The notes beneath the pieces are model-generated. The model saw only the letters and a list, made by a program, of their open reading frames with translations. It was not told the origin of the DNA and did not search any database. A stretch of 64,000 nucleotides of DNA from Rhodosalinus halophilus. Lineage in GTDB: Bacteria; Pseudomonadota; Alphaproteobacteria; Rhodobacterales; Rhodobacteraceae. The stretch spans positions 248,001 through 312,000 of the forward strand of contig NZ_QNTQ01000008.1 in the NCBI RefSeq assembly GCF_003298775.1, in the 5' to 3' direction. Every line of letters starts with the position of its first letter. Position 1 is the first letter of the stretch. Below, piece by piece: positions 11,492 to 20,182 of the stretch. The translations under genes and the position numbers were made by a program.

Positions 11492-12033
11492 CGCGCCTCC
11501 AGCACATCGGGCCGCGTCAGCAACGCGGCGATCACCCGCTCGGTGGTCTCCTCGATGGAGCAGGCGGGCCCTGCCTCCACGATCAGATCGGCCTGCGCAT
11601 AGGCCGGCGCGCGCTCGGCCAGCAACCGCTCGAGCGTGGCCCTCGGATCGGGCGTGCGCAACAGCGGGCGCGTGTCCTTGTGGCGAACCCGTGCCCAGAG
11701 CACCTCGGCGTCCACCCTGAGCCAGACCGCCACACCGCGCGCCCGGATCGCCGCGCGGTTCGCCTCGGACAGGAAGACGCCGCCGCCGGTGGAGAGCACA
11801 CAGGGCCGACCGGCCAGCAGCCGCCGAAGCACCTGGCTCTCCTTGGCGCGGAAGAAGGCCTCGCCGTCGCGCGCGAAGATCTCGGCCACGGTCAGATTGG
11901 CCGCCGCCTCGATCTCGGCGTCCGAATCGAGGAAGGGCACACCGAGACGCTGTGCCACGGCGCGGCCGACCGCGGTCTTGCCCGCGCCCATCATGCCCAC
12001 CATCGCCACCGTCTTCTTCAGATGCCAGCCCAT
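11488..12033 (-). CDS. aroK: Shikimate kinase
   Basis: 181 residues. The P-loop GMMGAGKTAVGR, the shikimate-binding LDSDAEIE, the STGGGVFL segment and the lid arginines of DTRPLLRTPDPR are all present. It phosphorylates shikimate, the fifth pathway step, and is followed by aroB with an ATGA overlap. The start at 12033 (MGWHLKKTVAMVG) gives the normal length; an in-frame ATG at 12111 would add 26 residues unlike the family. The upstream divergent gap contains the AT-rich stretch CATATATAAGCTT near 12108-12120, which could hold promoter elements. Confidence 0.94.
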   Translation of the reverse strand: MGWHLKKTVAMVGMMGAGKTAVGRAVAQRLGVPFLDSDAEIEAAANLTVAEIFARDGEAFFRAKESQVLRRLLAGRPCVLSTGGGVFLSEANRAAIRARGVAVWLRVDAEVLWARVRHKDTRPLLRTPDPRATLERLLAERAPAYAQADLIVEAGPACSIEETTERVIAALLTRPDVLEAR

Positions 12034-12154
12034 GCGCGCCCGTCTCGGCCGTCCTTCGCCCAAAATGTCGATCGCAGCGCCTGAATGACGTGAACTCGCG
12101 GCAAAGGCCATATATAAGCTTGGGAAAAGAGGCGGAACGGGCAGCGGGGCAGCG

Positions 12155-12304
12155 ATGTGGCGTATTCTCAAGTGGCTGTTCTATCTGGCGGTGCTGGGAG
12201 CGGTCGCGCTGGTGATCTACGCCTATGTCGGGCCCTACTTCGGCGCCGATTTCTCCGCTCCGAGCGAGGAGGTCCGCACGCCGGTGCAGATCGATGTGGA
12301 ATAG
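12155..12304 (+). CDS. small single-span membrane protein, unknown function
   Basis: 49 residues beginning MWRILKWLFYLAVLG. One hydrophobic helix (about residues 5-27) is followed by a short polar tail ending in VQIDVE. Its stop overlaps the start of the next gene by 11 bases, and a purine-rich GGAACGGGCAGCGGGG stretch precedes the ATG, so it appears translated and coupled to the exported protein downstream. I do not recognise the family. The organisation small membrane protein, exported protein, XerD suggests a short operon whose first two products act at or near the envelope. Confidence 0.6.
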   Translation: MWRILKWLFYLAVLGAVALVIYAYVGPYFGADFSAPSEEVRTPVQIDVE

Positions 12305-13844
12305 GCGCGCCCCGATCGCCGCGACGGCGCTGATCGCGGCGCTGCTCGCAGGGCCCCTGCCCGGGCAGGAGGACGGAGGCGCGCCGCTCTCGGCGATCGA
12401 GTGGCTCGAACGGCAGGCGGCGGGCGCGGTCCCGCTTCGGCCGGACCCGGCCGAGCCGCCCGTGGCCAACACCGCCGACGTGCCGGAAGTGAGCGTGCGC
12501 CCGCTGGAGACCGGGCCGATGGCCGACGCCGTGGGGCTGTTGCCCCCCTCCGTCACGGGCTTCCCGCAGACGCTCTGGCAGGAAAGCCGCGCGGCAGAGC
12601 TCGCGCGCCGCGTCGCGGCGCAGCGCGTGGAGGGACAGCCGGCGATGCAGGCGCTGCTCTACTCGCTGCTTCTGGCCGAGGCGCTGCCGCCAGCCGACGC
12701 TGGGCGAGAGGCGCGCCTGTTGCAGGCCCGCCTCGACAAGCTGGCCGAACTCGGCGCGGTCGAGCCTGCGGAGGCGCTGATCGCCCGCGCGGGACCCGAG
12801 ACGCCCGCGCTCTTCGCGCGCTGGTTCGACCTGTCGCTGCTTCTGGGCGACACGAGCGAGGCCTGCACCGCGATGCGGGCGGACATGCATCTTTCGGAGC
12901 GGCTCGGGCCGCGCGTGTTCTGCCTCGCGCGCGCGGGCAACTGGGCCGAGGCGGCCATGGTTCTGGACACGGCGCGCGCGATCGGCGCGATCGAGGAGCC
13001 CGTGGGCGATCTGCTCGCGCGCTTTCTCGACCCGGAGGCCGCCAGCGGCCCCGAACTCGCCCCTTCGCGCGATCCCACGGCGCTGGAGTTCAGGCTGCGC
13101 GAGGCCATCGGCGCGCCGCTGCCGACCTCCGCGCTGCCCCTTCGCTTCGCGGTCACGGCGCTCGGCGGCGACGCGGGCTGGCGGGCCGAGATCGAAGCCG
13201 CCGAGCGGCTGGCGCGTCACGGCGCGATCTCGGAAAACCGCCTGCTGGGCATCTACACGCAGCGCGCGCCGGCCGCTTCGGGCGGCGTCTGGGACAGGGT
13301 GGCGGCCGTTCAGCGACTCGATGCCGCGCTCGCGCGTGGCGATGCGGGTGCTCCGGGCCGCGCCCTCGTCGAGGTCTGGCCGCTGATGCGGGCGGCCGGG
13401 CTGGAGGTGCCGCTCGCGCGGCTCTTCGGCGCCGAACTGGCCGCGCTCGGGCTCGACGGCAAGGCCGGCGAGATCGCCTTCGAGGCGGCGCTGCTGTCGC
13501 CCGACTACGAGCGTCTCGCACGGGAGCTGCCCGCGGAAACGCCGCAGGCGCGTTTTCTCGCCGCGCTCGCTGCGGGCACGCCGGGCCGGGCCGAGGCGCC
13601 GGACGCACGCGCCGAGGCCATCGCCGAGGGCTTCGCCGCCGCGCCCCCGCCCGAGCTCGCCCGCATGATCGAGGCGGACCGGCTGGGCGAGGCGATCCTG
13701 CGGGGGATGGAGCTCTATGCCTCGGGGCGGGCGGGCGATCTGCCCGATCTCGCGGCCGCGCTCGCCACCTTCCGCACCGTGGGGCTGGAGGACACGGCGC
13801 GCCGGGCGGGCATAGAGGCGATGCTGCTGGGCCGGGGGCGATGA
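12294..13844 (+). CDS. exported alpha-helical protein of unknown function
   Basis: 516 residues. It begins with a basic residue cluster and a hydrophobic stretch (RRAPIAATALIAALLAGPLPGQ) that fits a signal peptide. The mature part is rich in Ala, Leu, Glu and Arg with no clear catalytic motif and reads like stacked helical hairpins, possibly TPR-like. The start at 12294 overlaps the preceding small gene; the stop overlaps xerD by four bases (ATGA). Two cysteines (CTAMRADMH and CLARAGNWA, roughly residues 190-215) might pair in the periplasm. Function unknown; operon position is the main clue. Confidence 0.72.
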   Translation: MWNRRAPIAATALIAALLAGPLPGQEDGGAPLSAIEWLERQAAGAVPLRPDPAEPPVANTADVPEVSVRPLETGPMADAVGLLPPSVTGFPQTLWQESRAAELARRVAAQRVEGQPAMQALLYSLLLAEALPPADAGREARLLQARLDKLAELGAVEPAEALIARAGPETPALFARWFDLSLLLGDTSEACTAMRADMHLSERLGPRVFCLARAGNWAEAAMVLDTARAIGAIEEPVGDLLARFLDPEAASGPELAPSRDPTALEFRLREAIGAPLPTSALPLRFAVTALGGDAGWRAEIEAAERLARHGAISENRLLGIYTQRAPAASGGVWDRVAAVQRLDAALARGDAGAPGRALVEVWPLMRAAGLEVPLARLFGAELAALGLDGKAGEIAFEAALLSPDYERLARELPAETPQARFLAALAAGTPGRAEAPDARAEAIAEGFAAAPPPELARMIEADRLGEAILRGMELYASGRAGDLPDLAAALATFRTVGLEDTARRAGIEAMLLGRGR

Positions 13845-14773
13845 CGGACGCGCGCTGGATCTCGGCCTTTCTCGAGGCGCAGGCGGCCGAGGCCGGCGCC
13901 GCGGAGAACACGCGCCTGGGCTACGGCCGCGACCTCGCCCATTTCGCCGGCTGGCTGGAACGTAGCGGCAAGACGCTCGCTGCGGCCGGCCGCGCGGAGA
14001 TCGAGGGTTATCTCGCCGATTGCGAGGCGGACGGGCTGGCGCAGGCGACCCGCGCGCGTCGGCTTTCGGCCATCCGGCAGCTCTATCGCTTCGCCTTTTC
14101 CGAGGGCTGGCGCGACGACGACCCGGCAGCGCCGCTGCGCGGCCCGGGCAAGCCGCGCACGCTGCCCGGCACCCTCGCCCATGCGGAGGTGGACGCGCTG
14201 CTCGCCGCGGCCGAGGCGCATGGCCGCGATGCGGCCGAGCGCGCGCGCACGCATTGCCTGATGCAGCTTCTCTATGCCACCGGCATGCGCGTGAGCGAAC
14301 TGGTGGCGCTGCCGGTCGAGGCTGCGCGGGGCGATCCGCGCATGCTGCTCGTGCGCGGCAAGGGAGGGCGTGAACGCATGGTGCCGCTCTCGCCGCCGGC
14401 CCGCGCCGCGCTGGCCGACTGGCTGCCGATCCGCGACGCGGCCGAGGAGACGGCCGCGCGCGCCGCGCGCCGGCCGCCGTCGCGCTTTCTCTTTCCCTCG
14501 CGGGGCAAGGCGGGGCATCTGACGCGTCACCGCTTCTGGGGCATCGTCAAGGAACTGGCCGCCACCGCCGGGATCGACCCGGCGCGGGTGTCGCCCCACA
14601 CGCTGCGCCACGCCTTCGCCACCCATCTGCTCGAGGGCGGCGCGGATCTGCGCGCGATCCAGACCCTGCTCGGCCATGCCGACCTCTCGACCACGGAAAT
14701 CTACACGCATGTGCTCGAAGAGCGGCTGCGCGCGCTGGTGCACGCGCACCACCCGCTCGCCCGCGAGACTTGA
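13841..14773 (+). CDS. xerD: Tyrosine recombinase, XerD type
   Basis: 310 residues. The N-terminal SAM-like core-binding domain (about 5-90) is followed by the catalytic domain with all active residues: Arg150 (GMRVSEL), Lys174 (GKGGRE), His253 and Arg256 (HTLRHAF), His279 (LGHADL) and Tyr288 (IYTH). Length and motifs match chromosomal XerD, which resolves chromosome dimers at dif with XerC and FtsK. The ATG is embedded in the preceding stop. No attachment site or mobile genes are adjacent, so I read it as the housekeeping recombinase rather than an element integrase. Confidence 0.9.
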   Translation: MTDARWISAFLEAQAAEAGAAENTRLGYGRDLAHFAGWLERSGKTLAAAGRAEIEGYLADCEADGLAQATRARRLSAIRQLYRFAFSEGWRDDDPAAPLRGPGKPRTLPGTLAHAEVDALLAAAEAHGRDAAERARTHCLMQLLYATGMRVSELVALPVEAARGDPRMLLVRGKGGRERMVPLSPPARAALADWLPIRDAAEETAARAARRPPSRFLFPSRGKAGHLTRHRFWGIVKELAATAGIDPARVSPHTLRHAFATHLLEGGADLRAIQTLLGHADLSTTEIYTHVLEERLRALVHAHHPLARET

Positions 14774-14829
14774 TCGGCGCGCCTGCGCTTCCCATAACCC
14801 TTTCGTTTCGGACAAACACGGACCCCTTC

Positions 14830-16146
14830 ATGGACCCCTCGCAAACCGCAGTCGACGGCGCCCCCTGGCTGATCGCCGGATCGATCCTTTTGTTGCTGGT
14901 GCTCTCCGGCTTCTTCTCGGGCTCGGAGACGGCGCTCACCGCCGCCTCGCGCGGCAAGCTGCGCTCGCAGGCCGACAAGGGCTCGAAGGGCGCGGCGCTG
15001 GCGCTGAAGATCACCGAGGACAACGAGCGGCTGATCGGCTCCGTGCTGCTGGGCAACAACCTGGTCAACATCCTCGCCGCGTCGCTCGCCACGGCGCTCT
15101 TCACCCAGCTCTTCGGCGAGTCGGGCGTTGCGCTCGCCACGCTGGTGATGACGCTGCTGGTGCTGATCTTCGCCGAGGTGCTGCCCAAGACCTACGCGAT
15201 CACCAACGCCGAGACCGCGGCCTCGCTCGTCGCGCCGGTCATCCGCGTGGTGGTGCAGGTGTTCTCGCCCATCGTCTCCGCCGTGCGGCTCTTCGTGCGC
15301 GGCGTGCTGCGACTCTTCGGCGTGCGCACGGACCCCGACAGCCACATCCTCGCCGTGCGCGAGGAGATCGTGGGCGCGCTGCAGCTGGGCCACGCCGAAG
15401 GCGCGGTCGAGAAGGAGGACCGCGACCGCATCCTCGGCGCGCTCGATCTTTCCGAACGCACGGTGGAAGAGATCATGCTGCACCGCTCGCGCATCGAGAT
15501 GATCGACGCGGACGCGGAACCGGCCGAGATCCTGCGCCAGTGCCTGGAAAGCAGCCACACCCGCCTGCCGGTCTTTCAGGGCGACCCCGAGAACATCGTC
15601 GGCGTGATCCACGCCAAGGATCTGCTGCGCGCGCTCTATCGCCGGATGGAGGCCACCGAGCGCGAGGTGACGCTCGCGCAAGTGCTGGCCGAGTTCGATC
15701 TCTCCGAAGTGGCGATGGAACCCTACTTCATCCCCGACACCACGACGCTCGACGAGCAGATGCGCCAGTTCCTGCGCCGCCGCACGCATTTCGCGCTGGT
15801 GGTGGACGAATACGGCTCGCTCGAGGGGCTGATCACGCTCGAGGACATCCTCGAGGAGATCGTGGGCGAAATCACCGACGAGTTCGACCCCGATGCCGAT
15901 CATCCGATCCGCAAGGCCGAGGACGGGCAGTTCCTGGTCGACGGCGCCATGACGATCCGCGACCTCAACCGCGCCACCGACTGGAACCTGCCCGACGAGG
16001 AGGCCAACACCGTGGCCGGCCTTGTGATCCACGAGGCGCAGACCATCCCCACGGTGGGCCAGGTCTTTTCCTTCCACGGCTTCCGCTTCGAGGTCGCGGG
16101 ACGCAAGGACAACCGGATCACCCGTCTGAAGATCCGGCCGCTCTGA
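14830..16146 (+). CDS. HlyC/CorC-family membrane protein (DUF21-CBS-CorC domains)
   Basis: 438 residues. The N-terminal DUF21 membrane domain (about 1-190) has the typical LVLSGFFSGSETALTAASRGKL opening segment and several hydrophobic helices. A CBS pair follows (about 205-330, with ESSHTRLPVFQGD and FALVVDEYGSLEGLITLEDILEEIVG). The C-terminal CorC/HlyC domain runs to the end. Proteins of this type are linked to magnesium or cobalt efflux. The start at 14830 avoids an N-terminal extension of 20 residues that would overlap xerD. Confidence 0.87.
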   Translation: MDPSQTAVDGAPWLIAGSILLLLVLSGFFSGSETALTAASRGKLRSQADKGSKGAALALKITEDNERLIGSVLLGNNLVNILAASLATALFTQLFGESGVALATLVMTLLVLIFAEVLPKTYAITNAETAASLVAPVIRVVVQVFSPIVSAVRLFVRGVLRLFGVRTDPDSHILAVREEIVGALQLGHAEGAVEKEDRDRILGALDLSERTVEEIMLHRSRIEMIDADAEPAEILRQCLESSHTRLPVFQGDPENIVGVIHAKDLLRALYRRMEATEREVTLAQVLAEFDLSEVAMEPYFIPDTTTLDEQMRQFLRRRTHFALVVDEYGSLEGLITLEDILEEIVGEITDEFDPDADHPIRKAEDGQFLVDGAMTIRDLNRATDWNLPDEEANTVAGLVIHEAQTIPTVGQVFSFHGFRFEVAGRKDNRITRLKIRPL

Positions 16147-16198
16147 GCGATCCTGCGGCGCGGCCTTGCGGCCGCACGTCCTCTGGCACTTCGTGCGG

Positions 16199-16342
16199 GC
16201 GAGGGGCGCTGCCCCTCGCGCTCCCCGGGATATTTGACACAAGGAGAAGCAAGGGGAGGCGGTGCCGGCTCCTTCTTCTTGGCGCAAGTATCCCGGGGGA
16301 GTCGCGCGCGCCGGCGCGCGACGGGGCCAGCGCACCGGCCCC
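16199..16342. repeat. intergenic repeat element, two inverted copies (C minus, D plus)
   Basis: Copy C (16199-16249, minus strand) reads, in its own direction, CTTCTCCTTG, then AAATATCCCGGGG, then a stem GCGAGGGGC/GCCCCTCGC. Copy D (16273-16342, plus strand) reads TTCTTCTTGG, then AAGTATCCCGGGGG, then stems GTCGCGCGC/GCGCGCGAC and GGGGCC/GGCCCC. The block order equals copies A and B elsewhere in the window. The pair fills most of the 291-bp gap between the CorC-type gene and the FAD enzyme; otherwise I see nothing in that gap. Confidence 0.58.
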
Positions 16343-16437
16343 GGCCGGATCCGGGAGCGACATGGAGTGTCGCCTGGGGACTTGTCAGACGCTGCCCCGC
16401 ACCCGAGTGTGCCACGGAAACCTGTCGGAGGGATCTC

Positions 16438-18846
16438 ATGAGGACCACCACCCGTGTCGCGGTGATCGGCGGCGGCGTCGTCGGCGCGAGCGTGCTCTAT
16501 CACCTGACCAGGCTCGGCTGGAGCGACGTGATGCTGATCGAGCGCTCCGAGCTCACCTCCGGCTCGACCTGGCACGCGGCGGGGGGCTTTCACACGCTCA
16601 ACGGCGACACCAACATGGCGGCGCTGCAGGGCTACACGATCCGGCTCTACAAGGAGCTCGAGGAGCTCACGGGCCTCTCCTGCGGGCTGCATCACGTGGG
16701 CGGCGTGACGCTCGCCGAGGACCGGGACCGCTTCGACATGCTGCTCGCCGAGCGGGCGAAGCACCGCTACATGGGGCTCGACACCCACATCGTCGGGCCG
16801 GAGGAGATCCGGCAGATCGCGCCCATCACCAACACCGAGGGGATCGTGGGCGGGCTCTACGACCCGCTTGACGGGCATCTCGACCCCTCGGGCACCACCC
16901 ACGCCTACGCCAAGGCCGCCCGGATGGCGGGGGCGGAGGTGGTCACCCACTGCATGGTGCGCGAGACCAACCAGCGCGCCGACGGCACCTGGGACGTGGT
17001 GACCGACAAGGGCACGATCCACGCCGAGCACGTGGTCAACGCCGCCGGGCTCTGGGCGCGCGAGGTGGGGGAGATGGCGGGGATCTACTTCCCGCTCCAC
17101 CCGATGGAGCACCAGTACGTCGTCACCGACGAGGTGCCCGAGATCTACGAGCGCGACCGCGAGCATCCGCATGTCATGGACCCGGCGGGCGAGAGCTATC
17201 TGCGCCAGGAGGGCCGCGGGCTCTGCATCGGCTTCTACGAGCAGCGCGCGAAGCCCTGGGCGGTGGACGGCACGCCGTGGGACTTCGGGCACGAGCTTCT
17301 GCCCGACGATCTCGACAAGATCTCCGACAGCATCGAATTCGCCTACCGCCGCTTCCCGGTGCTGGAGCGCGCCGGGGTCAAGAGCGTGATCCACGGCCCC
17401 TTCACCTTCGCCCCCGACGGCAACCCGCTCGTCGGGCCGGTGCCCGGCGTGCGCAACTACTGGGCCGCCGTGGGCGTCATGGCGGGGTTTTCGCAGGGCG
17501 GCGGCGTGGGGCTCATGCTCGCGCAGTGGATGGTCGAGGGCGAATGCGAGCGCGACACCTTCGCCATGGACGTCGCGCGCTACGGCGACTGGATCACGCC
17601 GGGCTACACGCGGCCCAAGGTCGTCGAGAACTATCAGAAGCGCTTCTCCGTCGCCTACCCGAACGAGGAGCTGCCCGCCGCGCGGCCCTTCCGGCAGACG
17701 CCGATGTACGACGTCTTCGACGCGATGGGCGCCGTCTGGGGGCACCAGTACGGGCTGGAGGTCGTCAACTACTTCGCGACAGGCGACGAGCCGCGGTTCG
17801 AGACGCCGAGCTTCCGCCGCTCGAACGCCTGGGAGGCGACGCGGCGCGAGGTGCAGGCGGTGCGCGGCGCCGTCGGCATCAACGAAACGCACAACTTCGG
17901 CAAGTACCGCGTGGCGGGGCCGAAGGCGCGCGCCTGGCTCGACCGGATCATGGCCGGTCGCATCCCCGCGCCGGGGCGGCTCGCGCTCACGCCGATGCTC
18001 TCGCCCAAGGGCCGGCTCTGGGGCGATTTCACCGTCTCCTGCATAGACGAAGAGACCTTCCAGCTGACGGCGAGCTACGGCGCGCAGGCCTTCCACATGC
18101 GCTGGTTCCTGCAAAACATGGAAGAGGGCGTGACGGTCGAGAACGTCTCTGACCGCGTCACCGGCTTCCAGATCGCGGGGCCCAAGGCGCGCGAGGTTCT
18201 GCAGTCGGTCACGCGCAGCGACATTTCCGACATGCGGTTTCTGGATGTGCGGCATCTGACTCTGGGCATGGCGGACTGTCTCGTGCAGCGGGTCAGCTAC
18301 ACCGGCGATCTGGGCTACGAGATCTTCTGCGACCCGATGGTGCAGCGCGCGCTCTGGACGACGCTGTGGGAGGCGGGACGCCCGCACGGCATGAAGCCCT
18401 TCGGCATGCGCGCGATGATGTCGCTGCGGCTCGATCGTTTCTTCGGCTCCTGGGGGGCGGAATACTCGCCCGACTACACCGCGGCGGAGACGGGCCTCGA
18501 CCGTTTCATCTCGTGGAAGAAGAACGTCGATTTCGTCGGGCGCGAAGCTGCCGAGCGGGAACGCAGGAACGGCGCCGCACGCACGCTCCGGCCCTTCGAG
18601 GTGGATGCGCTGGATGCCGATGTGCACGCCTACGAGCCGATCTGGATCGGGGGCGAGGTCAAGGGGTTCTGCACCTCGGGCGGCTATTCGCACCATGCCG
18701 ACACGGCGGTCGCTCTGGGACTGATCCCTGCGGAGGCGGCGCAGCCGGGTCTCGAGGTCGAGATCGAGATCCTGGGCGAGATGCGGCCCGCACGCATGCT
18801 CGAGACACCGCTCTTCGACCCTGACGGCGCCCGCCTGCGGGGCTGA
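16438..18846 (+). CDS. Dimethylglycine/sarcosine dehydrogenase-like FAD enzyme with GcvT domain
   Basis: 802 residues. It has an N-terminal FAD-dependent oxidoreductase domain (Rossmann VIGGGVVGAS near residue 10) and SGSTWHAAGG with His46, which corresponds to the histidine that covalently binds FAD in dimethylglycine dehydrogenase. A central linker follows, then a C-terminal GcvT folate-binding half (about 430-800) with YTGDLGYEIF. Enzymes of this build demethylate dimethylglycine, sarcosine or related methylamines and pass the methylene group to tetrahydrofolate. Substrate choice cannot be decided. The start has CGGAGGGA upstream; an earlier in-frame ATG at 16234 lies in repeat sequence. 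The betaine-type importer at 22217 would fit the same metabolism. Confidence 0.87.
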   Translation: MRTTTRVAVIGGGVVGASVLYHLTRLGWSDVMLIERSELTSGSTWHAAGGFHTLNGDTNMAALQGYTIRLYKELEELTGLSCGLHHVGGVTLAEDRDRFDMLLAERAKHRYMGLDTHIVGPEEIRQIAPITNTEGIVGGLYDPLDGHLDPSGTTHAYAKAARMAGAEVVTHCMVRETNQRADGTWDVVTDKGTIHAEHVVNAAGLWAREVGEMAGIYFPLHPMEHQYVVTDEVPEIYERDREHPHVMDPAGESYLRQEGRGLCIGFYEQRAKPWAVDGTPWDFGHELLPDDLDKISDSIEFAYRRFPVLERAGVKSVIHGPFTFAPDGNPLVGPVPGVRNYWAAVGVMAGFSQGGGVGLMLAQWMVEGECERDTFAMDVARYGDWITPGYTRPKVVENYQKRFSVAYPNEELPAARPFRQTPMYDVFDAMGAVWGHQYGLEVVNYFATGDEPRFETPSFRRSNAWEATRREVQAVRGAVGINETHNFGKYRVAGPKARAWLDRIMAGRIPAPGRLALTPMLSPKGRLWGDFTVSCIDEETFQLTASYGAQAFHMRWFLQNMEEGVTVENVSDRVTGFQIAGPKAREVLQSVTRSDISDMRFLDVRHLTLGMADCLVQRVSYTGDLGYEIFCDPMVQRALWTTLWEAGRPHGMKPFGMRAMMSLRLDRFFGSWGAEYSPDYTAAETGLDRFISWKKNVDFVGREAAERERRNGAARTLRPFEVDALDADVHAYEPIWIGGEVKGFCTSGGYSHHADTAVALGLIPAEAAQPGLEVEIEILGEMRPARMLETPLFDPDGARLRG

Positions 18847-18898
18847 AGCCCCGCAGCCTTGCCGGAACCATCGGGTTGCGACATTCTCCCGCCGGGAA

Positions 18899-18921
18899 GG
18901 CGCTGCGCACGACGCAGCGCC
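18899..18921 (+). terminator. hairpin between FAD enzyme and nucleotidyltransferase genes
   Basis: GGCGCTGCG (18899-18907) pairs perfectly with CGCAGCGCC (18913-18921), 5-base loop, no T run. It may separate expression of the two genes. Confidence 0.4.
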
Positions 18922-18949
18922 GGCCGAGCGCGAACCGGGGAGCGAGACA

Positions 18950-19543
18950 ATGCCGGACGTGGGGATCCTGATTCCCGCCGCGGGCGCATCCTCCCGCATG
19001 GGCGGGCGCGACAAGCTGCTCGAGCCGGTGCTGGGCTTTCCGCTGCTGTCCTTGATCGCGGCCCGGGCGCGCGAGGCCACCCCGGTGGTCTGCGTCGCGC
19101 TGCCGGGGAAGGACGGCCCGCGTCACCGGACGATCGCGGGCCTGGACGTCGATTGGGTCGATGTGCCGGACGCCGCAGAGGGCATGGCCGCCTCGCTGCG
19201 CGCCGGGCTTGCCGCCATGCCGACGCAGCTCGACGGCGTGATGATCCTGCCCGCCGACATGCCCGAGATCGACGCACCCGACATGCGCGCCCTGATCGAC
19301 GCCTTCCGCGCCGAGCCCGCGATCTGGCAGGCGACGGCTGAGGATGGCACGCCGGGCCATCCGGTGATCTTTCCCGCGGACCTTCTTGACGAAGTCGCGA
19401 AGGTGAAGGGGGACCGGGGCGCCCGAGACGTCCTGGCCGCCCATCCCGACCGGATCAGGCGGCTCGCCCTGCCCGGCCGTCGCGCGCTGATCGACCTCGA
19501 CACGCCCGAGGATTGGGCGCGCTGGCGCAGAGCGTCGGCCTGA
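18950..19543 (+). CDS. MobA-like nucleotidyltransferase (molybdenum cofactor cytidylyl/guanylyltransferase family)
   Basis: 197 residues. The N-terminal nucleotide-binding signature LIPAAGASSRMGGRDKLLEP and the metal-binding ILPADMPEID are diagnostic of the NTP_transf_3 family, as is GTPGHPVIFP. Related MocA/MobA enzymes attach CMP or GMP to molybdopterin, which would serve the molybdenum formate dehydrogenase encoded at 46403, but no molybdenum gene is adjacent and other substrates are possible. Preceded by GGGGAGCGAG. It ends three bases before the convergent glutaredoxin gene. Confidence 0.78.
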   Translation: MPDVGILIPAAGASSRMGGRDKLLEPVLGFPLLSLIAARAREATPVVCVALPGKDGPRHRTIAGLDVDWVDVPDAAEGMAASLRAGLAAMPTQLDGVMILPADMPEIDAPDMRALIDAFRAEPAIWQATAEDGTPGHPVIFPADLLDEVAKVKGDRGARDVLAAHPDRIRRLALPGRRALIDLDTPEDWARWRRASA

Positions 19544-19546
19544 GGC

Positions 19547-20176
19547 TCAGGCGTTCGCCTCGCGGATCTTCTCGGCGGCCTGCTTGTCGTAGGTCACGCC
19601 CTTCTCGTCGAAGAGCTGGTCGAGCTCGCCCGAGAGCGTCATCTCGGTGATGATGTCGCAGCCGCCCACGAACTCGCCCTTCACGTAGAGCTGCGGGATG
19701 GTCGGCCAGTCGGAGTAGTCCTTGATGCCCTGCCGGATGTCCTCGTCGGCGAGCACGTTCACGTCGGTGAACTCCACGCCCATGTAGTTCAGCACGCCGG
19801 CCACGCGGCTGGAGAAGCCGCACTGCGGCATGGATTTCGTGCCCTTCATGTAGAGCACCACGTCGTTGGACTTCACCAGTTCGTCGATCCGGGTCTTGGT
19901 GTCGCTCATCTCCGGTTCTCGCCTCTCGCTGTCGTGGGGCCCCTCGCCCGTGTCATCCGTGTCCTCGTCGGCGGCCTGGTCCGGCGCCGTCTCGCTCTCG
20001 TCCGGCTCAGACGCCGGCGGTTCCTCGTAGCTCGGCGCGTCCTCGTTGAACTCGAAGGCCGCGCGCGGATCCTCCGGCTCGTCCAGGTCGCGGCGACGCC
20101 GATACTCGTGCACACCCGCGAAGACGAAGACCGAACCGAACGCTGCGAGTATGATCCATGGCAGCCATTCCAGCAT
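19547..20176 (-). CDS. grxD: Grx4-type monothiol glutaredoxin with N-terminal membrane anchor
   Basis: The last 120 residues are a standard monothiol glutaredoxin: CGFS active site (Cys30 of the core, Cys119 of the long form), [16 protein letters not shown] and the GGCDI glutathione-binding end. This class carries [2Fe-2S] clusters with BolA. The unusual part is an uninterrupted 89-residue extension: a transmembrane segment at the very N-terminus ([18 protein letters not shown]), a basic YRRRRD patch and an acidic low-complexity linker. The start at 20176 lies 6 bp after bolA and has GAGG with good spacing. An internal ATG at 19909 would give a soluble glutaredoxin of usual length, with a weaker site. 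Both products may exist. Confidence 0.8.
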   Translation of the reverse strand: MLEWLPWIILAAFGSVFVFAGVHEYRRRRDLDEPEDPRAAFEFNEDAPSYEEPPASEPDESETAPDQAADEDTDDTGEGPHDSERREPEMSDTKTRIDELVKSNDVVLYMKGTKSMPQCGFSSRVAGVLNYMGVEFTDVNVLADEDIRQGIKDYSDWPTIPQLYVKGEFVGGCDIITEMTLSGELDQLFDEKGVTYDKQAAEKIREANA

Positions 20177-20182
20177 GAAACC

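Noticed and set aside
10376-12556. aroB frame open far upstream, suggesting an aroK-aroB fusion
   Set aside because: aroK lies in another frame with all its motifs, and the ATGA overlap at 11488-11491 marks two separate genes.
13841-14773. XerD-type gene as integrase of a mobile element
   Set aside because: No flanking tRNA target, direct repeats or cargo genes; neighbours are chromosomal housekeeping genes.
14701-19080. Antisense open frame of more than 1400 codons across the CorC-type and FAD enzyme genes
   Set aside because: Same shadow effect of high GC; it crosses intergenic repeats and two unrelated plus-strand genes.
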